Below, in pieces: positions 8,290-16,167 of a DNA stretch of 64,000 nt (position 1 is its first letter; each line of letters opens with the position of its first letter). The position numbers were made by a program, and so were the translations under genes. The notes below the pieces were generated by a model. The model searched no databases and was not told the DNA's origin. It saw only the letters and a list, made by a program, of their open reading frames with translations. The DNA comes from DSWT01 sp035373625 (GTDB lineage: Bacteria; Chloroflexota; Anaerolineae; B4-G1; SLSP01): the NCBI GenBank assembly GCA_035373625.1, contig DAOSNS010000023.1, forward strand, positions 1-64,000, written 5' to 3'.

Positions 8290-10104
8290 ATGTTGAAGAA
8301 CATCTGGCGGATGATGTTGCTGATTGGACTTCTGACGGGCGGCCTCGCGATGCGCCCGGCGCGCGCGGCGGAGGAATTGCCCCCACCACACCTCGGCTAC
8401 GGGATGATGCTCGCCTACCCGCCGTCTAGCCTGGCAAAGGTCAAAGAGGCGGGCTTCAACTGGTTCAAGTACTTCGCTGCCTGGGATGACGTAGATCCCG
8501 ACCGCGATGGCATCTACGACTGGAGCAGCATAGACTGGCGCCTGGGGTGGGCGTGCGAGCACGGCCTGCACCTGCTCCTGCGCGTCGAGCGCAACGCTTC
8601 GAACTGGAAGCCCATCCAGGACGGCGAGATGGCCGGCTGGCAGGCGTTCTTCCAGGCATTGGCGACCCGCATCGCCCAGAAACGCGCTGCCTGCACTGTG
8701 CCCTACCGCGTGGCCCTCGAAGTCTGGAACGAGCCGAACCTCGACTTCCAGTGGAACTACGAGCCGGTGGACCCCGTGCGCTATACGGAGATGGTCAAGC
8801 GCGCCTACCGGGGCGCGAAGGCCGGTGATCCCACCATCCCCATCGTTGCGGGGAGCCTTGCGCCCACAGGCGGCATGTCCGACGGACAGGCGATGAACGA
8901 CGTGGCCTTCCTTGAAGCGATGTATGCCAGCGGCCTGGCAGGGCACTTCGACGCCATCAGTATCCACAACTACGGCTTCGGTGGGGAACCGGAAGACAAA
9001 ACGTGGGGATGGTCTATCGTCAACTTCCGCCGCGCGGAAGATATTTACGCGGTGATGGTCGCGCACGGCGATGGTGACAAACCGGTGTGGGCCACCGAGT
9101 TCGGCTGGCTGCTCGATGCTTCCGAGGAAGGCCATCCGGAGTGCCTCAGCTATTGGGACAGTATCGGCTTCGGCTGGCAGAAGGTCTCGGCGCAACAGCA
9201 GGCCGATTACCTGCAACGCGCGTTTGCCTACGCCGACGCCAACTGGCCGTGGATGGGCGTGATGATCGTCTCCGACCTCGATTTCAGCACCACAGGCTGG
9301 TACCCCACGTGCAACCCGTTGAACTGGTTTTCCCTCCTCAGATTTGACGGCTCACCGCGTCTGGCCTACACCGCATTGAAGCAGATACCCAAGCGCCCTG
9401 CCGCCGTCGCGGGAATGGCCGTCAATCCGGCCGAGTTCGACTGGTCGGTGCGCCTGCGCGAACGCGCCATTTTTACCGCGACGGTCACGGTGTCGAGCGA
9501 CGGCCTGCCCTTCGCCTGGGAAACCGTCACCGAGACGCTGGGGCTGCCGTTTACGGTCACACCCACACGTGGCGTCTCCGATGGGACGTTCCAGGTGGTT
9601 GTGGATGCGCGCGACCTGCTGACCGGCACCTATCGCGGCGCGATCGGCGTCAGGGCCGTGGAGCCTTTGGTTGCGCCGCAGGTCATCACCATTCCGCTGG
9701 ATCTGGAAGTGTGGGGCGCGTGGGGGATGGCCGTCCGTCCGCCTGCCTTGAGCTGGATGATGGCGGTTACGGAGACCCGGCCGGTCTCGGCGACCGTGGT
9801 GGTGGAGAACACCGGCGATTTTGAGTTTGGTTGGACGGTCACGCGGGCGAGCGCGGCGTTGACGCTGACCGTCATCCCCACCAGTTCCACGCAGACGGGA
9901 ACCACCTTCATCCCCGGCACATTCCAGGTGTCTGTGGATCCGCGCGGGCTGCCTGTGGGCCTGTATACCGGCGTGCTCACCGTCACCGCATCGTCACCGT
10001 GGGTGCCACAAAGCCCGTTTGTCGTACCGGTGACCGTCCGCGTGGTGGAACGGGTATATCGCGTCTATATGCCGCTGGTGATGAGGGGGAGCGCTGGCCG
10101 GTAA
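8290..10104 (+). CDS. Secreted clan A glycoside hydrolase with Ig-like repeats
   Basis: The start is the ATG behind TGGAGG, giving a signal peptide (MLKNIWRMMLLIGLLTGG, cut near ARA/AEE). Residues of about 30-360 form a TIM-barrel hydrolase of the GH5/GH39 kind, with acid/base Glu in EVWNEPN and nucleophile Glu in WATEFGW. The rest holds two BACON-like or Ig-like units with repeated Thr-rich strands and ends in VYMPLVMRGSAGR. The tail resembles a YxPLVMR ending that recurs on secreted Chloroflexota proteins. It probably attacks a beta-linked plant or exopolysaccharide; the substrate cannot be told from sequence alone. The longer frame beginning in the repeat array at 8269 is less likely. Confidence 0.8.
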   Translation: MLKNIWRMMLLIGLLTGGLAMRPARAAEELPPPHLGYGMMLAYPPSSLAKVKEAGFNWFKYFAAWDDVDPDRDGIYDWSSIDWRLGWACEHGLHLLLRVERNASNWKPIQDGEMAGWQAFFQALATRIAQKRAACTVPYRVALEVWNEPNLDFQWNYEPVDPVRYTEMVKRAYRGAKAGDPTIPIVAGSLAPTGGMSDGQAMNDVAFLEAMYASGLAGHFDAISIHNYGFGGEPEDKTWGWSIVNFRRAEDIYAVMVAHGDGDKPVWATEFGWLLDASEEGHPECLSYWDSIGFGWQKVSAQQQADYLQRAFAYADANWPWMGVMIVSDLDFSTTGWYPTCNPLNWFSLLRFDGSPRLAYTALKQIPKRPAAVAGMAVNPAEFDWSVRLRERAIFTATVTVSSDGLPFAWETVTETLGLPFTVTPTRGVSDGTFQVVVDARDLLTGTYRGAIGVRAVEPLVAPQVITIPLDLEVWGAWGMAVRPPALSWMMAVTETRPVSATVVVENTGDFEFGWTVTRASAALTLTVIPTSSTQTGTTFIPGTFQVSVDPRGLPVGLYTGVLTVTASSPWVPQSPFVVPVTVRVVERVYRVYMPLVMRGSAGR

Positions 10105-10293
10105 CACCCGCCTCCCTGAATCGTAGTACACACCGCGTACACACCGACTTCAGTCGGGAAAACTGCGATTTACCCATTACCGAACCAATTTGTGGAACTT
10201 CATCAGCCGGTGGTACTCGTCCCCCCCGACTCAGTCGGTAAATCGTATGGACACACCGGCTTCAGCCGGTATACACCCGTGGTAATGGAAAAC
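10105..10293. repeat. Intergenic small palindromes GACTTCAGTCGG / GGCTTCAGCCGG
   Basis: Three short hairpin words (CGACTTCAGTCGG, CGACTCAGTCGG, CCGGCTTCAGCCGG) follow CACC or CCCC within 150 bp. They look like a small REP-like cluster between the convergent hydrolase and TetR genes, where they may help stop both transcripts. No gene is seen here. Confidence 0.55.
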
Positions 10294-11028
10294 CTAACGC
10301 AGGATTCCCCGGTAGAGCAAATCCAGCCCCTCACGGATGAAGTCGGAACTGCAAGCTGTAACTCCATCCGTGGTCCCATCCGTGGTCCTATCCGTGGTCT
10401 CCGTGGTCCTATCCGTGGTCCCATCCGTGGTCCTATCCGTGGTCCTATCCGTGGTTTTATCCGTGGTCCCATCCGTGGTCTCCGTGGTCTCCGTGGTTTG
10501 CGTGGTCTCTATCACGCACATACGAAAGAAATACGTCGCCAACAGACCGGCAGCCAGCTCAGGGTTGATGTCGGGACGGAACACCCCTTGCGCCTGACCC
10601 TCGCGGATCAAACCTGCCAACACCGTAGACGCCGTGAGCCGCTCCGGGGGCAAGTAGTCGGGATGGGGGTGGGCGATGGTATGCAGGAACATGTGCAGCG
10701 CCAGGTGACGATAGGGTTTCAACTCTTCCCACAGCGTTTGCAACAACAGGGAAATACGCTCGTTCGCCGGAGCTTCCGGCGCGGGCGGCGCCGCGAGCCA
10801 GACCTGCATGCGGTTGTACAACAATTCGCCCAAGAGACATTCTTTGTTCTCGAAATAGTTGAAAAATGTCCCCTTGGCCACATCCGCTGCACCGGCAATT
10901 TCCTCGACCGTGACGGCATCGAAGCCTTTAGCGACAAAGAGCCGCTCGGCCTCTTCGAGTAAACGCTGATGAGTGCGTTCTTTGCGCCGCTCCCATCGGG
11001 AAGGGACTGTGTGCGTTTTATTTGTCAT
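10294..11028 (-). CDS. TetR/AcrR-family repressor with in-frame repeat insertion
   Basis: The N-terminal HTH is typical of TetR (RLLEEAERLFVAKGFDAVTV, then VAKGTFFNYFENKE). The ligand domain follows to about residue 171. Residues of about 172-221 are a Thr/Asp-rich tract (TTDGTTDRTTDR and variants) encoded by 9- and 12-bp tandem repeats, after which the usual last helix FIREGLDLLYRGI resumes. Removing the tract leaves about 194 residues, the normal family length, so it reads as an in-frame expansion. Two palindromes sit between its -10 box and its ATG and suggest autorepression. The lipase-like gene upstream carries a related sequence at its start and is a likely target. Confidence 0.85.
   Translation of the reverse strand: MTNKTHTVPSRWERRKERTHQRLLEEAERLFVAKGFDAVTVEEIAGAADVAKGTFFNYFENKECLLGELLYNRMQVWLAAPPAPEAPANERISLLLQTLWEELKPYRHLALHMFLHTIAHPHPDYLPPERLTASTVLAGLIREGQAQGVFRPDINPELAAGLLATYFFRMCVIETTQTTETTETTDGTTDKTTDRTTDRTTDGTTDRTTETTDRTTDGTTDGVTACSSDFIREGLDLLYRGILR
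10363..10512. repeat. 9- and 12-bp tandem repeats inside the TetR gene
   Basis: On the plus strand the units are CCATCCGTGGTC, CTATCCGTGGTC and the 9-mer CTCCGTGGT in mixed order. All are multiples of three, so the TetR frame survives. Confidence 0.9.
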
Positions 11029-11031
11029 AGT

Positions 11032-11064
11032 TGACCCAGGTCATAGTTGACTGAGGTCATTATA
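11032..11064 (-). promoter_or_regulatory. tetR promoter with two operator-like palindromes
   Basis: On the minus strand an extended -10 (TGG-TATAAT, box 11059-11064) is followed by TGACCTCAGTCA (11048-11059) and TGACCTGGGTCA (11032-11043). The palindrome centres are 16 bp apart and cover the expected start of transcription, just before the ATG at 11028. CATAGTTGAC is repeated here and again at 11904-11913. Confidence 0.6.
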
Positions 11065-11072
11065 CCATAGAA

Positions 11073-11906
11073 TTAGAGATGTTTCTCCAGCCACGCCTCC
11101 ACATCCTTCAAAACCTGCGCGCGTTCCGGTTCGTTGAAGACCTCGTGGTAGAAACCTTCGTAGATTTTCAGAGTTTTATCGGGCGAACTGACTTTATCGT
11201 ACAGCACCTCTGCCCCTACCGGATCAACCAGCTTGTCCTCACTGCCCTGTACGATCAACAGGGGCAACGTGATTTTGGGAGCCTCGTCGGCGACGCGCTG
11301 CGTGGCGGCAATAAGCTCCGCGGCGAGACGGGCCGTCGTCTTGCCTGTATACACCAGGGGATCGTTGACGTATGCCTGTACCACGGCGGGATCGCGGCAT
11401 ACACCTTCCGCATTGAGACCCAGCAGGCCGGCTTTGGGAGTCAACGCAGAAAGCAGTTTCCCCATGAAAATGATGGTAGGTGATATTTCACCGGCGGCCT
11501 TGATCAACGGCCCGGAGAGCACCGCGCCTGCCAGTTCATTCTGATGCTCGAGCAGATAGGCTGCTCCGATCAACCCACCCATGCTGTGTCCCACCAGGAA
11601 AATCGGCTTGTCGGGGTGCCAGCCACGCACCATGTCGAAGTAAATCTTGAGCGTGTCCGTGTAGTCGGCGAAGCGTTTGACGTACACCCGCGTTCCCTCC
11701 GACTTCCCGTGGCCGATATGATCCAGGCCGTAGACGGCATACCCCAGTGGAACAAAGTGGTTGACCACGTTCATATACCGTCCGCTGTGCTCGGCCAGCC
11801 CGTGGACGATCAACAGCACGGCTTTGCACTCAGTTTCCGGCAGCCAGGCTTGATAGTAAATTTGCGCGTCACGCACACCTCGAAAGAAACCTTCACGATG
11901 TTCCAT
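11073..11906 (-). CDS. Monoacylglycerol lipase-like alpha/beta hydrolase
   Basis: This is a serine hydrolase with HGLAEHSGRY near residue 35 (oxyanion), the nucleophile in GHSMGG near residue 106, acid Asp in GSEDKLVDP and catalytic His in FYHEVF near the C-terminus. The pattern and 277-residue length match bacterial monoacylglycerol lipases and lysophospholipases, which free fatty acids from glycerides. GGGAGG precedes the ATG. The TetR gene follows 45 bp downstream on the same strand with its own promoter, so the pair is probably a small lipid-responsive unit. Confidence 0.82.
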   Translation of the reverse strand: MEHREGFFRGVRDAQIYYQAWLPETECKAVLLIVHGLAEHSGRYMNVVNHFVPLGYAVYGLDHIGHGKSEGTRVYVKRFADYTDTLKIYFDMVRGWHPDKPIFLVGHSMGGLIGAAYLLEHQNELAGAVLSGPLIKAAGEISPTIIFMGKLLSALTPKAGLLGLNAEGVCRDPAVVQAYVNDPLVYTGKTTARLAAELIAATQRVADEAPKITLPLLIVQGSEDKLVDPVGAEVLYDKVSSPDKTLKIYEGFYHEVFNEPERAQVLKDVEAWLEKHL

Positions 11907-12112
11907 AGTTGACCTCCCCTGAAAATAGTGATTGGGGATTCGGGATTGGGGATCAGGATGTCTTCCAATCCATGATCCCTGGTCCCGAATTCCCTCCTAA
12001 GTTTGCAAGTCGGGAATCCGTTCAATCCAACGTTGAGCTTGACAAAGCATGGCCGTTGACAAGTCTCTTCATCGAGAACGGTCGAACGTTGAAATGATGT
12101 AAAGAATCCGTC
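11907..12112. other. Intergenic region between divergent genes
   Basis: Contains GATTGGGGATTCGGGATTGGGGATC short repeats (about 11929-11960). The remaining sequence shows no credible gene. The promoter of the methyltransferase gene begins at 12113. Confidence 0.5.
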
Positions 12113-12141
12113 TTGACATCCCGTAAGAGTCCGCTTATACT
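12113..12141 (+). promoter_or_regulatory. Consensus sigma-70-type promoter of the methyltransferase gene
   Basis: TTGACA (12113-12118), 17-bp spacer, TATACT (12136-12141). AAGGGGG at about 12150 then serves the TTG start at 12167. Confidence 0.75.
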
Positions 12142-12166
12142 TGGGGCCTAAGGGGGTGTTCTTAAT

Positions 12167-12856
12167 TTGCCACTCACCGTTCCCGATTCGTCATTCACCA
12201 TACATTGCCCGTTGTGTCGCTCAACAACAGTCGGTGTGTTCGCCCAGGATGCCATGCGGCGCTATTTTCGTTGCGCCACGTGCGCCCTCATTTTCGCCGA
12301 TCCGGCCTCGCGTCTAACACCCGAAGCGGAAAGGACGCGCTACACCTATCATCAAAACAGTCCGGCGGACGAAGGATACCGGCAGTTCTTGAATCGCCTG
12401 GTAATGCCTCTGAGCGAGCGGTTGGGGAACACGCACCAGCATGGCCTGGATTTCGGCTGTGGCCCGGGGCCGACGTTGTCGCTCATGCTGGAGGCTCTGG
12501 GACACACGATGGCGCTCTACGACCCGTTTTTCGCGCCGGATCCTTCTGTTCTGCGCCGACGCTATGATTTTGTGACCTGCACCGAGGCCATCGAACACTT
12601 TCATACCCCGCATAAGGAATGGCGGTTGCTCCTGCGTCTCGTGAAGCCCGGCGGCTGGCTGGGGATCATGACCCGTCTGGTCCCCGATGCCGCGGCATTT
12701 ACCCGCTGGTATTATCGCAGTGATCCTACCCATGTGAGCTTCTTCAGCCGCGAAACCTTCCATTACCTGGCGCAGCGCGATTGTCTGACGTGCGAGATCA
12801 TCGGCGAGGATGTCATTCTGCTGCGCACGGCGGCGCATCACTGCCCTGTCGCATAG
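12167..12856 (+). CDS. Class I SAM-dependent methyltransferase with zinc-ribbon N-terminus
   Basis: Residues 14-40 carry two CxxC-like pairs (CPLC and CATC), as in methyltransferases of the class I type that begin with a zinc ribbon. The SAM motif I is LDFGCGPGP at about residue 95, then a CTEAIEHF motif and LLLRLVKPGGWLGI. The substrate is unknown. TTG is the only start before the first cysteine pair that sits behind both a ribosome-binding site and the strong promoter. The gene converges on the DUF2298 gene, and the two ends overlap by 19 bp. Confidence 0.78.
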   Translation: MPLTVPDSSFTIHCPLCRSTTVGVFAQDAMRRYFRCATCALIFADPASRLTPEAERTRYTYHQNSPADEGYRQFLNRLVMPLSERLGNTHQHGLDFGCGPGPTLSLMLEALGHTMALYDPFFAPDPSVLRRRYDFVTCTEAIEHFHTPHKEWRLLLRLVKPGGWLGIMTRLVPDAAAFTRWYYRSDPTHVSFFSRETFHYLAQRDCLTCEIIGEDVILLRTAAHHCPVA

Positions 12857-15336
12857 ATGACGACCTCACCGCTATTGTAGACTGCCTGGAACAGCGTCGC
12901 AAATTTTGCCAGCCCCTCGGCGGGATAGCGTTGGCGCTCGACCTGGCCGATGTAAATGTAGGCGATATGGTAGCGCGCCAGGATTTCACGCGCCTCGTCG
13001 GTGTCGAGGGTGGAGAAGAGTCGCGCCAGGTCTTGTTCGCGGCGCCCCGGTTCGTCGTAATTGCCGCGCCACTGCCGTTGATGCCCTGACCAGCCCAGCA
13101 CGGTCGGCAGGCCCGTCAATGCGGCAATGCGTCCCTCGTAGACGTAGGCGCGATACTGATCGCTCGGCGCTTCGGCAATGACCGGCGCACCCTTGACCTG
13201 CGTGTTGAGCCACTGCACCGCAGCGTAATCGCCGGGTCTGGCGGTCGCCAGCCACGCTGCGCCGTCCAGTGTCCAGGGTTTGCCGTGCTCTTCGGCGCGC
13301 GCGGGCACGGCCAGCGCCGTGTAGACCAATCCCACTGCAATCAACAGACCGGCAGCCACGACCGCAACGGTGCGCCAGTCGGATGTCTCTGTTCTCTCGG
13401 ATCGCGGCTCCAGCCAACGCGCCAACTGCCATGCCCCGGCCAGACTCCATACGATCCACGTCAGGAAGTAGAACTTGAAGATGGTGTTCATCCGGGCCAT
13501 AAACACGTCTTTGAGATAGACGTACTCCGGCGCCAGCGTGAGTAACAGGCCGGTGAGGATGAGAAGAATGGCGAACCGGGAATCGGGGATGGGGGATGGC
13601 GGATCGGGGATGGGGGATGGGAGATTGGGAATCGGGGTTTCTGGTTGACGACTGACGACTGACGATTGACGACTGACGACTGACGACTTCAACAACGCCA
13701 AAACCGTCGCCACCACACCCGATGCCAGGGCCAGCCCAACCCACGGCCTCAGCCAGCGCGTTTTGATGCCCGCGATTACCATCTCCGGTGTGACCGAAAG
13801 CCCCTGGATCGGCTCACCGCGTAAGACGCTCAGCAGGTAGGGGTACGCCGCGCCCGCGCCCACCAGTAGCCCGACCAGTGCGATCGCCACCATCAGCCCG
13901 ATGCCGCCGACCAGCACCCACTCCCACGACACTCCTGCCTCGCGCGCGGCACCAATGATCACACCCAGTACCGGAATCAGCAGCGGCGCAAACATCACCA
14001 CAAACTGCGGCCAGTGCGTGGCATTGAAGAGGTTGGGCAGAATCCCGCCGGCCTGCGAGCGCAGGGCGTACCAGAACGGGAAGTATAGCAGCACGCTGAG
14101 CACGCCCAAAATCACGGCTTCGGGCAGCGTATCCCACAGCACGGCGAGAAATCGCTCCCATAACCGGCGCAACGTGGCTGCCGTATCTGTCTGCCGCATG
14201 TAACGCGCCAGCACCATCCCGCCGACCATCAGGAACCAGTAAATCGGGAAGTCCCACGTATTGAGGAAAGCCAGTCCGCCCAACACCAGCGCGTAGCCGA
14301 CCAGCGGTCCATATCGCTTCCACCATACGCCGCCGGGCGCATCCTCGGAGAGCGTCCGGTACAAATTCAAGGCGAGCGCGATCGCCAGCAGGCCAAAGGG
14401 CAATGCCAGCACATGGGGGTGCATGTCGCCCAATGTGAAGCTGAACGCGGGGAACTCGTCAATGATCTCGATGCGGTCGCCCCAGGGCGCATAATCGGTG
14501 AGCACCCGTGATCCCTGCCACCACCAGAAGAAGCGCGTGGGCTTCCAGGAGAAGGGCGGTTGCGGTGCGGTGTTGAGGTTGCGGATGTCCAACCAGGCCC
14601 AAAATCCGGCCGGGAGCAAGCCGCGCGCGTGGAGCACTTCCAGCAACCCTTCGGCATTGCCGGTGAAGAGCAACAGCAGTGGCGCAAGTAAGGGGCGCAG
14701 GGCGTCACGCTGGTCCAACAGATCGTAGACGATGCCGTAAGCCCCTGCTGCCGCCAGGGCAAACCAGCCCGCGCATCCCAGGTTGAACGCTACCGTTGCC
14801 GGCAAGGCCGCCAGTCGTGTGAGCATCCCCAACAGGAAATAGCCCAGGTAATAGTACGAAATTGCGTAACCGGAGAGCCACGGGTCATGGGGAGGCACCT
14901 GGGGCGCACGCAACACCGCGTTGAGGAACGCGATCTCCATCCATTTTTCGCCGCCGGCCGTCTCCAGTTGCGGTTGCGACGCCCGCACCGCCGTCCACAA
15001 GGCGAACGCGCCCAGGAACAGCGCCTCCGTGGTCAGCACAAAGGCCCGGCGCGTCTGCCACCAGGGACGCACCTCGGCCCAACGATGCCGCATTGCCCAC
15101 AGTCCCACGGCAAAAACGAGCACCGCAGCCATCAGCGCGGCAGACATGGTGTTCTCCCACAGGTGCATGATCCCGCCCCACCAGAACACCACGCCGGTCA
15201 AGAGGAGTCCCAAGGCTTTCGCCACCGCGTAGCCCCGCGACGGCAACCGGCGCAGCCAGGCAAATGCCAGCGGCAGGCCCATCAGCGCCACAACTTGCAT
15301 TGTCACATACCACGTCAGCCATTGTTTGATAATCAT
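12838..15336 (-). CDS. DUF2298 (Chlor_Arch_YYY) multi-pass membrane protein
   Basis: A very hydrophobic protein of about 830 residues with a dozen or more membrane segments and the SGYAISYYYLGYFL motif that names the chlor_Arch_YYY family, known from Chloroflexota and archaea. Its function is not established; related folds suggest a polyprenyl-dependent glycosyltransferase. Residues of about 550-588 read SSVVSRQSSVVSRQ then PIPNLPSPIPDPPSP and come from short tandem repeats (13575-13687) inserted in frame between membrane segments. ATG 15336 has GGAG five bases upstream, better than the GTG two codons earlier. The soluble C-terminal part may face outside. Confidence 0.83.
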   Translation of the reverse strand: MIIKQWLTWYVTMQVVALMGLPLAFAWLRRLPSRGYAVAKALGLLLTGVVFWWGGIMHLWENTMSAALMAAVLVFAVGLWAMRHRWAEVRPWWQTRRAFVLTTEALFLGAFALWTAVRASQPQLETAGGEKWMEIAFLNAVLRAPQVPPHDPWLSGYAISYYYLGYFLLGMLTRLAALPATVAFNLGCAGWFALAAAGAYGIVYDLLDQRDALRPLLAPLLLLFTGNAEGLLEVLHARGLLPAGFWAWLDIRNLNTAPQPPFSWKPTRFFWWWQGSRVLTDYAPWGDRIEIIDEFPAFSFTLGDMHPHVLALPFGLLAIALALNLYRTLSEDAPGGVWWKRYGPLVGYALVLGGLAFLNTWDFPIYWFLMVGGMVLARYMRQTDTAATLRRLWERFLAVLWDTLPEAVILGVLSVLLYFPFWYALRSQAGGILPNLFNATHWPQFVVMFAPLLIPVLGVIIGAAREAGVSWEWVLVGGIGLMVAIALVGLLVGAGAAYPYLLSVLRGEPIQGLSVTPEMVIAGIKTRWLRPWVGLALASGVVATVLALLKSSVVSRQSSVVSRQPETPIPNLPSPIPDPPSPIPDSRFAILLILTGLLLTLAPEYVYLKDVFMARMNTIFKFYFLTWIVWSLAGAWQLARWLEPRSERTETSDWRTVAVVAAGLLIAVGLVYTALAVPARAEEHGKPWTLDGAAWLATARPGDYAAVQWLNTQVKGAPVIAEAPSDQYRAYVYEGRIAALTGLPTVLGWSGHQRQWRGNYDEPGRREQDLARLFSTLDTDEAREILARYHIAYIYIGQVERQRYPAEGLAKFATLFQAVYNSGEVVIYATGQ
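13575..13687. repeat. Short tandem repeats inside the DUF2298 gene
   Basis: GGGGATG/GGCGGATC words are followed by five TGACGAC/TGACGAT heptamers. The same kinds of repeat lie between genes elsewhere in the window, but here they are within a coding frame, which stays open. Confidence 0.85.
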
Positions 15337-15403
15337 AGGCACTCCGGCAAATCAGCCAATCTCCTTCTACCTACTCCCCACTCCCTCTTTACTCCTCACT
15401 TCT

Positions 15404-16123
15404 CTACTTCACCGTAATCAACGGGGCGATATCCTTGAAGCGCGTCTCACCGATGCCTTCGACTTTTTGTAGATCCTCGATGCTCTGAAAGGGGCCATTG
15501 GCTTCACGGTAGGCGATGATGCGCTCTGCCATCGCCGGGCCGATGTGCGGTAACGTTTGCAGCTCGGCGGCCGTCGCCGTGTTGATGTTGATCGGCGCAG
15601 GGGCAGGAGCGGTTGTCGGCACAGTAACGGTTTTCGGTTGCGATGCTGTCGCGGTTGTCGGACGCAATGTGGTGGCGCGACGCGGCACGCTTACATGCTG
15701 ATTGTCACTCAGCGGCGCGGCAAGATTGACGTTTTCGAGGTCGGCATCTGCCGTGGCGCCGCCTGCGGCGTCCACGGCATCGGTCAACAGACTGCCTTCG
15801 GGTACGGTCACGACGCCGGGATGTTTGACCGCGCCGCTGATATACACACGCAGCAGTTGGGGCGTGGCCGTCGGAACGGGTGTGGCCCCGGTCAACCGGG
15901 TCTCGGGAAGGCACACTTCCCCCCAATAGGGCGGCGGCGTCAGGGGATTGCCCGGTGATGTCGTCTCCCGCGCCGTGAATTTGACGATCAGACCGCCCAC
16001 AACCATGCTCACCAGTGCGACCACAATGAGATAGATGCGCGATTGCTTCTGCACCTCACGGCGTATATCCGCGCGGAGCCGGTCGGGGTCAACAAACTTG
16101 GTCGGCAGGTCGTCTGTAGCCAT
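15404..16123 (-). CDS. comEA: ComEA-like DNA-binding protein (SLBB plus helix-hairpin-helix)
   Basis: A single membrane segment at residues 30-48 (YLIVVALVSMVVGGLIV) is followed by a Pro/Thr linker, an SLBB domain (VYISGAVKHPGVVTVPEGS) and a C-terminal double helix-hairpin-helix (INTATAAELQTLPHIGPAMA, then KVEGIGETRFKDI). ComEA proteins hold incoming DNA at the cell surface during transformation. No ComEC channel is in the window, so competence itself is not shown. GGAGG lies 11 bases before the ATG. The gene follows the GTPase gene by 44 bp. Confidence 0.85.
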   Translation of the reverse strand: MATDDLPTKFVDPDRLRADIRREVQKQSRIYLIVVALVSMVVGGLIVKFTARETTSPGNPLTPPPYWGEVCLPETRLTGATPVPTATPQLLRVYISGAVKHPGVVTVPEGSLLTDAVDAAGGATADADLENVNLAAPLSDNQHVSVPRRATTLRPTTATASQPKTVTVPTTAPAPAPININTATAAELQTLPHIGPAMAERIIAYREANGPFQSIEDLQKVEGIGETRFKDIAPLITVK

Positions 16124-16167
16124 CGGTCCGGCTTCCTCCGCAGGTCCGTACCCGCTTCGCCGAGGCG

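Noticed and set aside
7515..8429. Long plus-strand open frame through the 39-bp array (13-residue repeat DENVTQTVSLHPA type)
   Set aside because: The period is a multiple of three, so several frames are open on both strands (also 7479-8303 minus). No ribosome-binding site or conserved domain.
10192..10962. Plus-strand frame with SIRGPIRGL repeats opposite tetR
   Set aside because: It is the reverse of the TetR gene and its repeats.
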